Positions 36,851-46,230 of a DNA stretch of 64,000 bases are shown here, in pieces. How positions within the stretch are numbered: position 1 is the stretch's first letter; each line of letters begins with the position of its first letter. A program made the position numbers and the translations under genes. The stretch spans positions 1-64,000 of the forward strand of contig NZ_JALJEJ010000011.1 in NCBI RefSeq assembly GCF_022953055.1. The letters run 5' to 3'. The DNA comes from Mucilaginibacter straminoryzae (GTDB taxonomy: Bacteria; Bacteroidota; Bacteroidia; Sphingobacteriales; Sphingobacteriaceae). Under the pieces are notes generated by a model, which ran no database searches, was not told where the DNA came from, and was given only the letters and a program-made list of their open reading frames with translations.

Positions 36851-36856
36851 TTTATT

Positions 36857-37630
36857 ATGATGAAAACTTATGCCGTTATCTCGGATATCCATGGGAATTT
36901 GCAGGCGCTGCTTGCCGTGCTGAAGGATATCCATGCCCGTGAGATAGATAGTATTATTAACCTGGGCGACCATTTTTATGGCGCCTTCGAACCTGAAGGG
37001 GTAGCGCAGGTGCTTCGCGAAAATCCGATGTTATCCATCCGCGGGAATACCGATCGGGCGATTTTAGAAAGTATAGAACGCGATGGCGCTGCTTCGCACA
37101 AACCGGAAATGGTTAGGGTGAAGGCCGAACTTTCCAAACGTTCTGTAGAATGGCTGGAAACCTTGCCTTTAACCGCTTCTGTAGATCATAAAATATTTGT
37201 TTGCCACGGTACGCCCGAAAGTGATAACGAATACCTGCTGGAGAAAGTAACCGAGCACGGTGTATTTGTTTATAACGACGAAGAACTGATAGAAAAGACA
37301 AAGAACATAGAGGAGAAGGTGATCTTGTGCGGGCATTCGCATGTAAACCGCGTAGTATATCTTTCTAACGGTAAGATTATTCTGAACCCTGGCAGCGTGG
37401 GTTTACCCGCTTACCTGGGTAACGGGGAGTACCGCTTTGCAATGGAATCAATGACGCCACACGCCAAGTACGCGATTATCCGGATTAGCGGCGACGCAGT
37501 TCACATAGAGCAGGTGAATTGTCATTATGACTGGCATGCCGCATCAGACGTGGCCCGCAGTAACGGCAACGAGAACTGGGCAAACTTTGTGCTCACCGGT
37601 AGAATGCCTAAAGATTTAAGGGTGGAGTAA
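36857..37630 (+). CDS. YfcE-like metallophosphoesterase
   Basis: A 257-residue calcineurin-like phosphoesterase. All metal motifs are present: SDIHGN, LGDHFYG, RGNTD and CGHSHV. It hydrolyses phosphomonoesters or phosphodiesters with a dinuclear metal centre; the physiological substrate is unknown. The ATG at 36857 is chosen because the upstream start falls within the terminator of the previous gene. It is convergent with rfbC. Confidence 0.9.
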   Translation: MMKTYAVISDIHGNLQALLAVLKDIHAREIDSIINLGDHFYGAFEPEGVAQVLRENPMLSIRGNTDRAILESIERDGAASHKPEMVRVKAELSKRSVEWLETLPLTASVDHKIFVCHGTPESDNEYLLEKVTEHGVFVYNDEELIEKTKNIEEKVILCGHSHVNRVVYLSNGKIILNPGSVGLPAYLGNGEYRFAMESMTPHAKYAIIRISGDAVHIEQVNCHYDWHAASDVARSNGNENWANFVLTGRMPKDLRVE

Positions 37631-37635
37631 AATTT

Positions 37636-37744
37636 GATGTGCAAATGTGCAGATGGGCAAATTGAATAAGATAAATTAATGCAGATGTGTTTTATTAACA
37701 GCATCTGCACATTTTTAATTTGCACATCGATCATTTTGCACATC
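37636..37744. repeat. hairpin cluster between convergent genes
   Basis: AAATGTGCAGATG (37643-37655) pairs with CATCTGCACATTT (37702-37714). Flanking GATGTGCAAAT (37636) and ATTTGCACATC (about 37718-37728) extend the pairing, and a further TTTTGCACATC follows at 37734. It is likely a bidirectional terminator between the phosphoesterase and rfbC genes. Confidence 0.65.
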
Positions 37745-37748
37745 AATA

Positions 37749-38297
37749 TTAATACGGGCTCACCAGTTCGTCGAATGCTGGCAGCAATTCGTCTTTTGGT
37801 GATAACAATACTTCGGTATCGGCAATACCCCAGCCAATGCCTAAAGTAGGATCGTTCCAGATCACGCCGATTTCTGAATTTTTATCGTAATAGCCCGTTA
37901 CCTTATAGGTAAAGATGGTATTGTCTTCAAGTGTTACAAAGCCGTGCAGAAAGCCCGGCGGTACCCAAAATTGTTTGTGATTTTCGCCGCTAAGCTCTAC
38001 GCTTACGTGTTGCCCGTAGGTTGGCGAATTCTTACGGATGTCCACCGCAATATCTAATACGCGGCCCTGTATAACGCGAACCAATTTACCTTGTGCAAAC
38101 GGCGGTGCCTGCGCATGTAAGCCACGCAGTGTGCCTTTTTGTGAAAAGGATTGATTATCCTGAACGAAATCAGCCTCGATACCTGCATCAGCAAATTTCT
38201 TTTTATTGTAGCTTTCGTAAAAATAACCCCGGTCGTCAGGGAAAATGCGCGGCTCGATAATTACCAGGCCTTCTATAGCAGTAGTCGTAATATTCAT
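37749..38297 (-). CDS. rfbC: dTDP-4-dehydrorhamnose 3,5-epimerase
   Basis: A 182-residue cupin of the RmlC family. The signature GTLRGLHAQAP...QGKLVRV (family LRGLH, catalytic His) and GFLHGFV are present. It epimerises dTDP-4-keto-6-deoxyglucose at C3 and C5 in dTDP-L-rhamnose synthesis for surface polysaccharide. The other rml genes are not in this window, so it stands apart from its pathway. The gap to the downstream DUF4286 gene is 5 bases, with the DUF4286 gene upstream in transcription. Confidence 0.93.
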   Translation of the reverse strand: MNITTTAIEGLVIIEPRIFPDDRGYFYESYNKKKFADAGIEADFVQDNQSFSQKGTLRGLHAQAPPFAQGKLVRVIQGRVLDIAVDIRKNSPTYGQHVSVELSGENHKQFWVPPGFLHGFVTLEDNTIFTYKVTGYYDKNSEIGVIWNDPTLGIGWGIADTEVLLSPKDELLPAFDELVSPY

Positions 38298-38302
38298 GGG
38301 GT

Positions 38303-38602
38303 TTAAACTTCTTGCATCAGGGTGTTGAACACCACAAATTTGTTTTCGAACTTTTCGTTGTGTTTAATGTGCAGCGGGTTTAAATGGTACAGCATAAAAT
38401 CCTCGTACTTTCCAAAATCATCCGTAAAATACTGGATGCAGTATGTAGTACCCTCGTTAGGCGAGTTTAATACCTTCAACATCTGGTAGCTTTCAAAATT
38501 CTGGGTATCAAGTACGGCCGGGATGTGATTTGCTTTTATCCATTGCAGCCATTCGTCGTGGATATCATCTTCAACAACAAACGTCTCGTTGTAAATTATC
38601 AT
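38303..38602 (-). CDS. DUF4286 family protein
   Basis: A 99-residue soluble protein of the DUF4286 family, common in Bacteroidota, recognised from MIIYNETFVVEDDIHDEWL and HNEKFENKFVVF-like stretches. The function is unknown. It lies between a TPR-protein gene and rfbC, all on the minus strand with gaps of 5 and 17 bases, so one operon is likely. Confidence 0.88.
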   Translation of the reverse strand: MIIYNETFVVEDDIHDEWLQWIKANHIPAVLDTQNFESYQMLKVLNSPNEGTTYCIQYFTDDFGKYEDFMLYHLNPLHIKHNEKFENKFVVFNTLMQEV

Positions 38603-38619
38603 GAATCAAAAATAGAAAA

Positions 38620-40434
38620 TTAAGATGAAGTGTCTGGTGCATCGCCCCTTAATATTCTGAAGCGTTTACGTGCTTCGTTTATCCAAAGGCTTCCCGGGTA
38701 ATCCGTAATGATCTTTTGGTAATAAGTTTTGGCCAGATTCTTATCATTCAACTGGTTTTCGTATAAATCGCCCAACATAAAAACAGCATCGTCCGCCCAG
38801 AGGTTAAAGCGATGCGCTTCGGCAATCTGTTTCAACGAGGCAACGACTGTCTGATATTCTTTCTGCTGCAGGTAAATACGTGCTTTAGCCATTAAAATAT
38901 CGGCAGTTAAATTATTGCCCGGATATTTTTTATCAATGCTGTCCAACGTAAGCAAAGCTTTCTCGGGCAACTGTTTAAAAATCCACAAATCTGCACGGGC
39001 GTACATTTTAAGTGCATTACCGGTAGTGTCAAAAGTGGTGTTATCGGTAATCATCAACGAAAGGTTCAGGGCATCATTGGCAATCAACTGGGAGGTGGCT
39101 GCTTTTAAAACATCCAGCTGTCCTTTGGCCCAGGTAAAATCGCCCGTGTAATAAGCAAGTTTCGCGTTTCTGAACTGCGCATCCTGGCCGATGGGTGTCC
39201 CTGCATTTGCCTTTTCTACCTGGCTGTAAATTAAGGTGGCTTCCCAGGGTTGGTTGTTCATTAAATAGATATCCCCCAGATCCAGTTTACAGGAAGCAAG
39301 GGTATTGGGCCGCAGGTTTGGTACCGCGATAACTTGTTCCAGCAGCTTTTGTGCATCCGCATACTTATGCAGTTTAAAGGCCTGCAAATTAGCCAGCCGC
39401 TGCATGGCAAAGGCGGTGCCTGCGTTTTTGCCGAATTCGTTGAGCAGGCTCAGGTAATCCTGTTCAATACTTAAGAGGTCGGCCTGGGTATACTTGTCCG
39501 CTACGATTTTCTGGTTTTTAACATCCAATATTTCAACGCGGGCGGGTATGTAGAATGGATCTTCTTTTGAGCCATTCGCTACGATAAACTCATAAGCACG
39601 GATAGCTTCGTCATAAGCGCCGCTGCCGGCAAGGATGTGGGCCAGATCATAAACACCGGCACCTTTGTCGTTTTTCCGGCGGCTTAGCGCAATGGATTGG
39701 TTTAGTGCCTGGTCGTATTGCTTTTGCTGCAGGTATTGCCAGGTCAGCAGTTCGGGGTAGATCAGCTCTTCGGGTTGTTTTTGTATCCGGCGTAAGAGTT
39801 CTGTCCGTAACAGATCGTAATCGGCATCGTTTTCAAAAACAGTACTGAAGGTGTTTTGCGCCTGGCTAAGATAGTTAGGGTTTTGGGGAAGAAAGTTAAG
39901 GTATTCTTCTATCAGGCCGGTCTTATCTCTTTTGTAACGATAAAGGCTAAGCAGTTCCAGCGTGTAAAGGCGGTCGTTTTTTAAGAGCTTTCGCCCTTGT
40001 AAGAAAATTTTAATGGCATAATCTGCATTTTCTGCCTGGTAAAACTGTGTAGCCAGGTTGGTGATCAGCGCCTGATCTGCGGGCATGTTCTTAACAAGAT
40101 TGTTATAAACATCATCTGCTTTAGCTACGTTACCCTGTTGACGGTAGATACGGCCAAGTGTGATCTGGTATTGATAATCTGCCGGATATTTACGGAGTAA
40201 TTTTTTTGTGATACTTTCGGCCTCGTCAAATTGCTTTAACGAAAGCAGGCTGTTCACGTAATAGCTGTAATAATTTTCGTTGTCCTGTTTGAAAAGTTTT
40301 TGATAGATATCGTTTGCCTTTTGCAAATCGCCGTTCATGGTATATTGCTGCGCCAATTGCAGGTCGCCGGGTTGAGCGAAGGCTGCGCTGAATGCTGAAA
40401 GGCAGAAGATCAGAGATACAAAAAACAGCTTCAT
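38620..40434 (-). CDS. exported tetratricopeptide-repeat protein
   Basis: A 604-residue protein with a signal peptide (about 1-21) and repeated TPR-like helical pairs along nearly its whole length (for example DLQKANDIYQKLF, AKADDVYNNLV and NLAKTYYQKIITDYP). TPR arrays serve protein binding in the periplasm or at the membrane, often in outer-membrane assembly. No enzymatic domain is seen. The ATG at 40434 is chosen over a TTG at 40443. It begins the operon that continues to DUF4286 and rfbC. Confidence 0.85.
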   Translation of the reverse strand: MKLFFVSLIFCLSAFSAAFAQPGDLQLAQQYTMNGDLQKANDIYQKLFKQDNENYYSYYVNSLLSLKQFDEAESITKKLLRKYPADYQYQITLGRIYRQQGNVAKADDVYNNLVKNMPADQALITNLATQFYQAENADYAIKIFLQGRKLLKNDRLYTLELLSLYRYKRDKTGLIEEYLNFLPQNPNYLSQAQNTFSTVFENDADYDLLRTELLRRIQKQPEELIYPELLTWQYLQQKQYDQALNQSIALSRRKNDKGAGVYDLAHILAGSGAYDEAIRAYEFIVANGSKEDPFYIPARVEILDVKNQKIVADKYTQADLLSIEQDYLSLLNEFGKNAGTAFAMQRLANLQAFKLHKYADAQKLLEQVIAVPNLRPNTLASCKLDLGDIYLMNNQPWEATLIYSQVEKANAGTPIGQDAQFRNAKLAYYTGDFTWAKGQLDVLKAATSQLIANDALNLSLMITDNTTFDTTGNALKMYARADLWIFKQLPEKALLTLDSIDKKYPGNNLTADILMAKARIYLQQKEYQTVVASLKQIAEAHRFNLWADDAVFMLGDLYENQLNDKNLAKTYYQKIITDYPGSLWINEARKRFRILRGDAPDTSS

Positions 40435-40580
40435 GCTATTCAAAAGTAACTAATTTAAGATGCAATTACGTATAATTTGATAACGTGGTATACGGGTAAA
40501 ATTGTAGTGACATGATAGAATGAATAATAGAAATTATCTAATTTGACCTAAATAGATACGAGCTGACGACGTTGTGTAAC

Positions 40581-42470
40581 ATGATAAACCGACTGCATTT
40601 TTGTTTTTTTATAACACTTATATTTTTAGCTGCTGCCTGCCAGGGTCCGCGGGTAAGGCAGATACCTGTTGTCGATTTCTTTAAAACCCCTGACAAAACG
40701 CTATTTAAGATCTCGCCCGATGGTAAGTATATCTCTTACCTGAAACCCTATAAAGACAAGCAGAATTTATACATCCAGTCCCTCGCCGATGGTAAGGAAG
40801 TAATGGCTACTTCTTTTACAGATTACCCCGTACACGATTACTTCTGGACGTACAATAACCAGATTGTTTTGAACCAGGATCTGGTGGAGTTTGACCAGTT
40901 TAAGTTGTATGCGCTTGATGTAGCTACGCTGAAGTTGCGCGATGTGCTTTCTTTAGGTAAGGTGCGGCTAAGAATGCTTAACCGTAACCGCGTAAACCCC
41001 GATATTGTTACCTGCGCATTAAATAAACGTAACCCTGCCATCTTTGACGTATACCGGCTGAATATCCGTACAGGGGAGTTAACCATGTATCTGCCTAACC
41101 CGGGAAATTTTACCGACTGGATTACAGAGCCCGATGGCCGCATCCGCCTGGTAAAAGCTTCAGACGGTGTGAACGAAACTGTATTGTTCAGGCATACAGA
41201 GGAAGATGCCTTTAAACCAATCATCGTTAATAATTTTAAAGATGGCGTGCAGCCGATTGCGTTTACCGGAAACGGCAATAATTTTTTTGCGTTGTCTAAC
41301 GTCAATCGTGATAAAACGGCGTTGGTTGAAATAGATGCAAGTGACGGTAAGGAAACGCGGGTATTGTATGAGAATAATAAAAGCGATATCCAGTACTACG
41401 GCTATTCAAAGAAGAACAAGGCGATAGAGTTTGCCGCATGGCAGGATCAAAAGCCTGGCATACATTTTTTAAGTAATACCGCGCAGCAGATCTATAATAA
41501 GCTGATTAAGCAATTGCCCGGGACTGAAGTTAACGTGACCGACAGGGACAGCGCCGAACAGAAATTTATTGTAAGCAGCAGTACGGATACCAACCCCGGT
41601 TCTTATTACCTGTACGAAAGCGGCACGCAGCAATTAACCAAGCTGGCCGACGTAAATCCGAACCTGAAACCCGAAGAGTTATGCCAGATGGAGCCGGTAA
41701 GTTATAAAGCCAGCGACGGACTAACCATTAATGGTTATATTACTTATCCAAAGGGTAGCAGTAAGCAAAAACTGCCTGTAGTGGTGCTGCTCCATAACGG
41801 CCCCTGGGGGCGTACGATGTGGGGGTATAATGCCGAAGTACAATTCCTGGCCAACAGGGGATATGCTGTGTTTCAGGTAAATTATAGGGGATCCATCGGG
41901 TATGGGAAGGCTTTTTACAGCGCAGGATTTAAACAGGTTGGCGGGCGCATCCAGCAGGATATTACCGACGGCGTGCATTGGTTAATTAAAGAAGGTATTG
42001 CCGATCCTAAGCAGATCGCCATTTTTGGCAGTGGCTTCGGTGGTTTTTGTGCGCTGTATGGTTTAGCCTATCACCCCGAGCTTTATAACTGCGCCATCGT
42101 GCAGTACGGCCTTATTAACTTCTTTACCTTTATTAAAGATGCGCCGCCATTTTTTAAGCCAAAGCTGAAGATGATCTATGAAATGGTAGGCAACCCGGAA
42201 ACAGATGCCGACCAGCTACGGGCAATTTCGCCGGTTTTTCATCCGGATAAGATCAAAGCACCGGTACTCATTTTTCAGGGAGCGAAGGACCCTCGGGCAA
42301 ATATTAATGAGTTGAACCAGTTTGTACGCGAACTAAAAAGACAAAAGGTACCGGTTACCTATGTGCTGAAAGAGAACGAGCGTACCTATTTCCGCAGCGA
42401 GCATAACCGTACCCAGATGTATGCCGAAATAGAAAAGTACCTGGATAACAATATGCGCAAAAAGCTTTAG
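40581..42470 (+). CDS. S9-peptidase-like lipoprotein, probably catalytically dead
   Basis: A 629-residue lipoprotein: the signal segment ends LAAAC. A beta-propeller-like region (about 30-390) precedes an alpha/beta-hydrolase domain of the prolyl oligopeptidase S9 type. The nucleophile elbow, usually GxSxGG, reads GSGFGG: the Ser position (485) is Gly, with a Ser one place earlier. The acid Asp (AKDPR, 570) is kept. The region where the family has EGHGF reads ERTYF, so the His is likely lost (Thr602), though His608 is near. It ends 10 bases before the histidine kinase gene, suggesting a sensory or scaffold partner. The ATG at 40581 is chosen over a TTG at 40572. Confidence 0.82.
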   Translation: MINRLHFCFFITLIFLAAACQGPRVRQIPVVDFFKTPDKTLFKISPDGKYISYLKPYKDKQNLYIQSLADGKEVMATSFTDYPVHDYFWTYNNQIVLNQDLVEFDQFKLYALDVATLKLRDVLSLGKVRLRMLNRNRVNPDIVTCALNKRNPAIFDVYRLNIRTGELTMYLPNPGNFTDWITEPDGRIRLVKASDGVNETVLFRHTEEDAFKPIIVNNFKDGVQPIAFTGNGNNFFALSNVNRDKTALVEIDASDGKETRVLYENNKSDIQYYGYSKKNKAIEFAAWQDQKPGIHFLSNTAQQIYNKLIKQLPGTEVNVTDRDSAEQKFIVSSSTDTNPGSYYLYESGTQQLTKLADVNPNLKPEELCQMEPVSYKASDGLTINGYITYPKGSSKQKLPVVVLLHNGPWGRTMWGYNAEVQFLANRGYAVFQVNYRGSIGYGKAFYSAGFKQVGGRIQQDITDGVHWLIKEGIADPKQIAIFGSGFGGFCALYGLAYHPELYNCAIVQYGLINFFTFIKDAPPFFKPKLKMIYEMVGNPETDADQLRAISPVFHPDKIKAPVLIFQGAKDPRANINELNQFVRELKRQKVPVTYVLKENERTYFRSEHNRTQMYAEIEKYLDNNMRKKL

Positions 42471-42479
42471 CGGTAGCAG

Positions 42480-44102
42480 ATGAAACAGCAGCAGGGATAC
42501 CAGAAGAACTTTTCGCTGATCGTCGCTTTTTTCGTCCTGATATCGGTATCACTTATTGTGGCCTTAATTATCACCTACAATTTTACCGATAAGTACGTAG
42601 AGAATGAATTTGCTTCGAAAAAGATAGATGTACTGGAGCAAACGCTTAAGCCGTATGAAGACCTTTATCTGAACAAGGTTTACGAGATCACAAATTTTCA
42701 GGGCTTCCTGGATTCGGCCTCAGCGGCAAAGTATTCCGCTTCTGTTTTCAGCAGTTACCCTTTTGTAAAGCGTACTGTTTTTTATGATGTCCGCATCGGT
42801 AGTCATGATGCGCAGGGGCGCTCGCCGGGCATTTCCCTCTCTGCCGTTTACGATTATTCGCTTAAAAATAAAAAGGTTACCGGCAGGCGCAGGCCGGTTA
42901 TCGAAGACGCAGACTTCAGGCAGATGGCCGAGAAGTTCAGTAATTACCTGGTAGATGCGGACACTTCGCGAATCCCTGACCAAAGCGAGGTGTTCAAAAC
43001 CTTTTATGATATTAAGCCGAATAAAATTACGTATTTGAATATTCCGCGGCGCGAGGAGATTAAAGCATACCGGCAGTTAAAGCCTAACAGTGCATCGTAT
43101 TACAAACAAAATATGATGACCTTCCAGCTTGATCCGTATGCATTGCGGGTGGCCAATACCCACCCTGAACTGTATCAGCGAATCAGTATCCAGCCGGTGG
43201 TATATGATCCGCTTGATGATGAAAGCAAGGAACTGATCGCCGAAATTCCCTTCCCCGGGGCTTTTTCGGATTATAAGCTGTATTTCCGTTCGTCGAACAA
43301 CTACCTTCAGACCGAGATCTATCGCCGGTTTGTACCGACAGCGGCGATTGTTTTGCTGATCTACACCTTTCTGATGGTGATCGGCTGGCTGATCTATCGT
43401 AACCTGAGTATCAACCTGAAGATATTTAAGCTGCAGTACGATTTCATTAACAACTTTACCCACGAGTTTAAAACGCCGGTAAGCGTGATCAAGATAGCGG
43501 GTTCAAACCTGCGCAGCGAATCTGAACTGACCGAGCGGCAGCGCAAACATTATGGCCGCATTCTGGATGAGGAAGCAGATAAACTGAACGACTTGATGAA
43601 TAAGCTGCTTTCTTTTACGCAGATAGAAAATAGGTCTATCAAGTTAAAAAAGAAAGAGATTAACGTGCCCGAGTTTGTAAATAGTTATATCGAAACCTTC
43701 CGGATCAAATACCCGGATTTTAAGCTTCAGTACCAAATAGACCATGCGGTCACTTTTTTTGCCGACCCGGTGTTGTTAGGCAGTATTTTTCAGAACCTGA
43801 TGGAAAACGCGTATAAGTATTCGCACCCCCAAAGTAAGGAATTGATGATCAGGGTGACGCATGAAAAGCGGAATATTGTATTTACTTTTAGCGATAAAGG
43901 CATAGGCATACCCAAAGGCGAGGTACGGAATATTTTTAAAAAGTTCTATCGTATCGAGAATAAGTATAATCAAAATGGTAGTGTCGGCCTCGGTTTGGCA
44001 TTTTGTAAAGAACTGGCTATTTTTATGAATGGCGATATTACGGTAGAAAGTGAAGTAAACAAAGGGTCTGTTTTCACGGTTACCTTGCCCTACGAATCTT
44101 AA
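42480..44102 (+). CDS. two-component sensor histidine kinase
   Basis: A 540-residue kinase with two membrane helices (about 15-37 and 285-305) enclosing a periplasmic sensor of about 250 residues. The H-box FTHEFKTP has phospho-acceptor His328, and the HATPase domain has NLMENAYKYS, DKGIGIPKG and GLGLAFCKEL intact. It is paired with the OmpR-type regulator 2 bases downstream. The upstream neighbour is the inactive-looking S9-like lipoprotein, so all three probably act together. Confidence 0.94.
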   Translation: MKQQQGYQKNFSLIVAFFVLISVSLIVALIITYNFTDKYVENEFASKKIDVLEQTLKPYEDLYLNKVYEITNFQGFLDSASAAKYSASVFSSYPFVKRTVFYDVRIGSHDAQGRSPGISLSAVYDYSLKNKKVTGRRRPVIEDADFRQMAEKFSNYLVDADTSRIPDQSEVFKTFYDIKPNKITYLNIPRREEIKAYRQLKPNSASYYKQNMMTFQLDPYALRVANTHPELYQRISIQPVVYDPLDDESKELIAEIPFPGAFSDYKLYFRSSNNYLQTEIYRRFVPTAAIVLLIYTFLMVIGWLIYRNLSINLKIFKLQYDFINNFTHEFKTPVSVIKIAGSNLRSESELTERQRKHYGRILDEEADKLNDLMNKLLSFTQIENRSIKLKKKEINVPEFVNSYIETFRIKYPDFKLQYQIDHAVTFFADPVLLGSIFQNLMENAYKYSHPQSKELMIRVTHEKRNIVFTFSDKGIGIPKGEVRNIFKKFYRIENKYNQNGSVGLGLAFCKELAIFMNGDITVESEVNKGSVFTVTLPYES

Positions 44103-44104
44103 TT

Positions 44105-44794
44105 ATGAATAAGGAAATTAAAATTGCACTGGTAGAAGACGACGAGAATCTTAGATTTTTAGTTGCGGAAAGATTAGAGTCTGAAGGTTATAAGGTTTAT
44201 GAAGCAGCTAACGGCGACAATGCCGAGCAGATGATCATGAGCGAGAACCCCGATATTGTACTGCTGGACTGGATGCTGCCAGGTAAACAGGGTTCTGAAG
44301 TTTGCGAGAACATCAGGAGTAACGGTTTTGATAAACTGGTGATTATGATGACGGCTAAAGCGCAAGACCTGGATAAGATCGAAGCGTACAACTTCGGCGT
44401 ATCCGATTATATCACCAAACCGTTTAACATGGATGTGCTGGTAGCCATGATCGATAGCAAGATCAAATTCTCACTAAACAGTGATAAGCCCGAATCTTAC
44501 CGCTTTGCCGGTATGGAGCACCATCCGAATACTCACTTATTAATTAAAGGCGGTAAAAAGATAGAGCTGACCATACTGGAAAACCGTATCCTGCTGTACT
44601 TTCTGAAGAATAAGAACAAGGTGATCAACCGGGAAGAACTGATGATGGAAGTTTGGGGATATAATGCCGACGTAAACACACGAACCTTAGATATGCACAT
44701 TGTGCGCTTACGTAAAAAGATTGAGGATAACCCGGATTCGCCACAATATTTACAAACGGTACGCGGAATAGGCTATAAATTCACCAACGAGTAA
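44105..44794 (+). CDS. OmpR/PhoB-type response regulator
   Basis: A 229-residue regulator. The receiver domain has the acidic pocket (Glu11, Asp12, Asp13), phospho-acceptor Asp55 in LLDWMLPGKQG, and the conserved Lys in YITKPFN. The C-terminal winged helix (about 130-228) includes the GYNADVNTRTLDMHIVRLRKK-type recognition region (key residues NTRTLDMHI). It is co-transcribed with the kinase immediately upstream. Target genes are not evident from the window. Confidence 0.95.
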   Translation: MNKEIKIALVEDDENLRFLVAERLESEGYKVYEAANGDNAEQMIMSENPDIVLLDWMLPGKQGSEVCENIRSNGFDKLVIMMTAKAQDLDKIEAYNFGVSDYITKPFNMDVLVAMIDSKIKFSLNSDKPESYRFAGMEHHPNTHLLIKGGKKIELTILENRILLYFLKNKNKVINREELMMEVWGYNADVNTRTLDMHIVRLRKKIEDNPDSPQYLQTVRGIGYKFTNE

Positions 44795-44799
44795 TCGCC

Positions 44800-45177
44800 A
44801 TGAAGCTGCGGGTGGCACGTCATACGGCTTCGCTGCAACCTGTTGTTGATTTTTACTGTTCTGTACTCGGCCTTCAGGTATTAGGTTCATTTAATGATCA
44901 TGATGGTTACGATGGCGTTTTTCTTGGCTTGCCAGGTTTAGGCTGGCACCTGGAGTTTACCCAATCTTCTGAGGAACCCGTTCATCAGCCGGACGAGGAC
45001 GACCTACTGGTGTTTTATCTAAGTGATGTAACAGACCAAATAGCTATAGTTGAAAGATATGAAGCGTTTGGGGGCATTGTTCTTGAAGCAAAAAACCCTT
45101 ATTGGAACAGTAATGGCGCGACGATTGCAGACCCCGATGGCTTCCGTATCGTGATTGCCATAGCCAAAACAACGTAG
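44800..45177 (+). CDS. VOC/glyoxalase-family protein
   Basis: A 125-residue vicinal-oxygen-chelate fold protein: FYCSVLGLQVLGSF and IADPDGFRIVIA are typical glyoxalase/bleomycin-resistance motifs. Metal-binding positions can be guessed but not proved. The reaction is unknown. It starts 5 bases after the response regulator stop and may be a passenger of the same transcript. Confidence 0.85.
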   Translation: MKLRVARHTASLQPVVDFYCSVLGLQVLGSFNDHDGYDGVFLGLPGLGWHLEFTQSSEEPVHQPDEDDLLVFYLSDVTDQIAIVERYEAFGGIVLEAKNPYWNSNGATIADPDGFRIVIAIAKTT

Positions 45178-45442
45178 GTCGCAATACGTATACTCTCCAA
45201 AAATGTCATTTCGAAAGAGCCAGGGCGGGAATGGGCGGTTGTGCGAAAGAGAAATATTCTGAGATAGGCAAGATAAAGGCTTGATGCAGAAGATTTCTAT
45301 CCCACTGGAATGGCTTTTTCCAAACAGCGTTCCTTTTGAACGATATAAGATACTTAACTCGAACGTACGCCAAATAATAAGGTGAATCTTTCCTGTAACC
45401 TTATCCGCCTTAGCCGCGTCTTATTCCTAAACTAACATAATC
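45178..45442. other. intergenic region with degenerate dispersed repeat
   Basis: No gene is seen. ATGTCATTTCGA (45202-45213) and AGAAGATTTCTAT further on resemble pieces of dispersed intergenic repeats frequent in Sphingobacteriaceae. The match is degenerate and only one copy is visible. Confidence 0.35.
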
Positions 45443-46144
45443 ATGAAGACAATCAGTAAACTCATTTTCGCCGTATTAATGCTTGCAGGCGTTAGCCGTA
45501 GCTATGCAGCAGTGGAAACCCGCAATGTGGGAAGTTTTAGTTCGATAGAAGCATCTGGTTCATTTGATGTATACATAACACAAACCGGTACAGAATCTGT
45601 AAAGGTTGATGCCCCTGCCGATATGATGGAGAAGATTAAAACCGAAGTAAGCGGCGGTGTTTTAAAGCTTTACACCAAAGGCAGCTGGAAAGACTGGAGC
45701 TTTTTTGGCGATCATAAAAAGGTAGTGATTTACGTTACGGCCAAACAGTTGAACGGCGTAGGTTTAACCGGCTCTGGCGACGTAGTGCTGAAGAATACCA
45801 TTAACAGCGAATCTTTTAAAGCAAGGATATCTGGCAGCGGCGATTTTACCGGTAGCGTGAATACTAAAGAACTGGAAGTAGGTATTTCAGGCTCCGGAGA
45901 TATGCGTTTAAGCGGTAAAGCCAACACATCTGCCGTTAGACTTTCTGGTTCCGGCGATTACGATGGCAAAAACCTGGTAACAGCCAGTACCTCGGTTCAT
46001 ATCAGCGGATCAGGCGATGCGAGCATCAACGCCAGCAATAGTGTAGACGCTTCAGTATCCGGCAGCGGCGACGTGCGCTATACTGGTGGCGCTACTAATG
46101 TACATAGCTCTTCGTCTGGATCTGGCGACGTCAGGAGAATGTAG
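45443..46144 (+). CDS. DUF2807 (head-GIN) repetitive secreted protein
   Basis: A 233-residue secreted protein with a signal peptide (about 1-22). The mature part repeats a SGSGD-type motif at least seven times (for example LTGSGDVVL, ISGSGDFTG, LSGSGDYDG), giving a right-handed beta-helix of the DUF2807 family. The function is unknown; it may be an adhesin-like or envelope-stress protein. It stands alone and ends 2 bases before an inverted-repeat element. Confidence 0.88.
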   Translation: MKTISKLIFAVLMLAGVSRSYAAVETRNVGSFSSIEASGSFDVYITQTGTESVKVDAPADMMEKIKTEVSGGVLKLYTKGSWKDWSFFGDHKKVVIYVTAKQLNGVGLTGSGDVVLKNTINSESFKARISGSGDFTGSVNTKELEVGISGSGDMRLSGKANTSAVRLSGSGDYDGKNLVTASTSVHISGSGDASINASNSVDASVSGSGDVRYTGGATNVHSSSSGSGDVRRM

Positions 46145-46146
46145 TA

Positions 46147-46223
46147 GCCCCTCCTCTATCTACTCCGCCAGCTGGCGGAAGGACTTTTTTGGCCCTCTCC
46201 TTCAGGAGAGGGTCGGGGTGAGG
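46147..46223. mobile_element. short inverted-repeat element, copy C
   Basis: It lies between two convergent genes. The left arm contains the perfect palindrome TCCGCCAGCTGGCGGA (46164-46179). The right arm (46193-46223), read on the minus strand, is CCTCACCCCGACCCTCTCC followed by a palindromic arm, matching the arm design in icmF and at 12781-12850. No gene is inside. Confidence 0.65.
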
Positions 46224-46230
46224 TTTACTA

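Noticed and set aside
36833..36856. Earlier start of the metallophosphoesterase gene
   Set aside because: It falls inside the terminator hairpin of the preceding gene.
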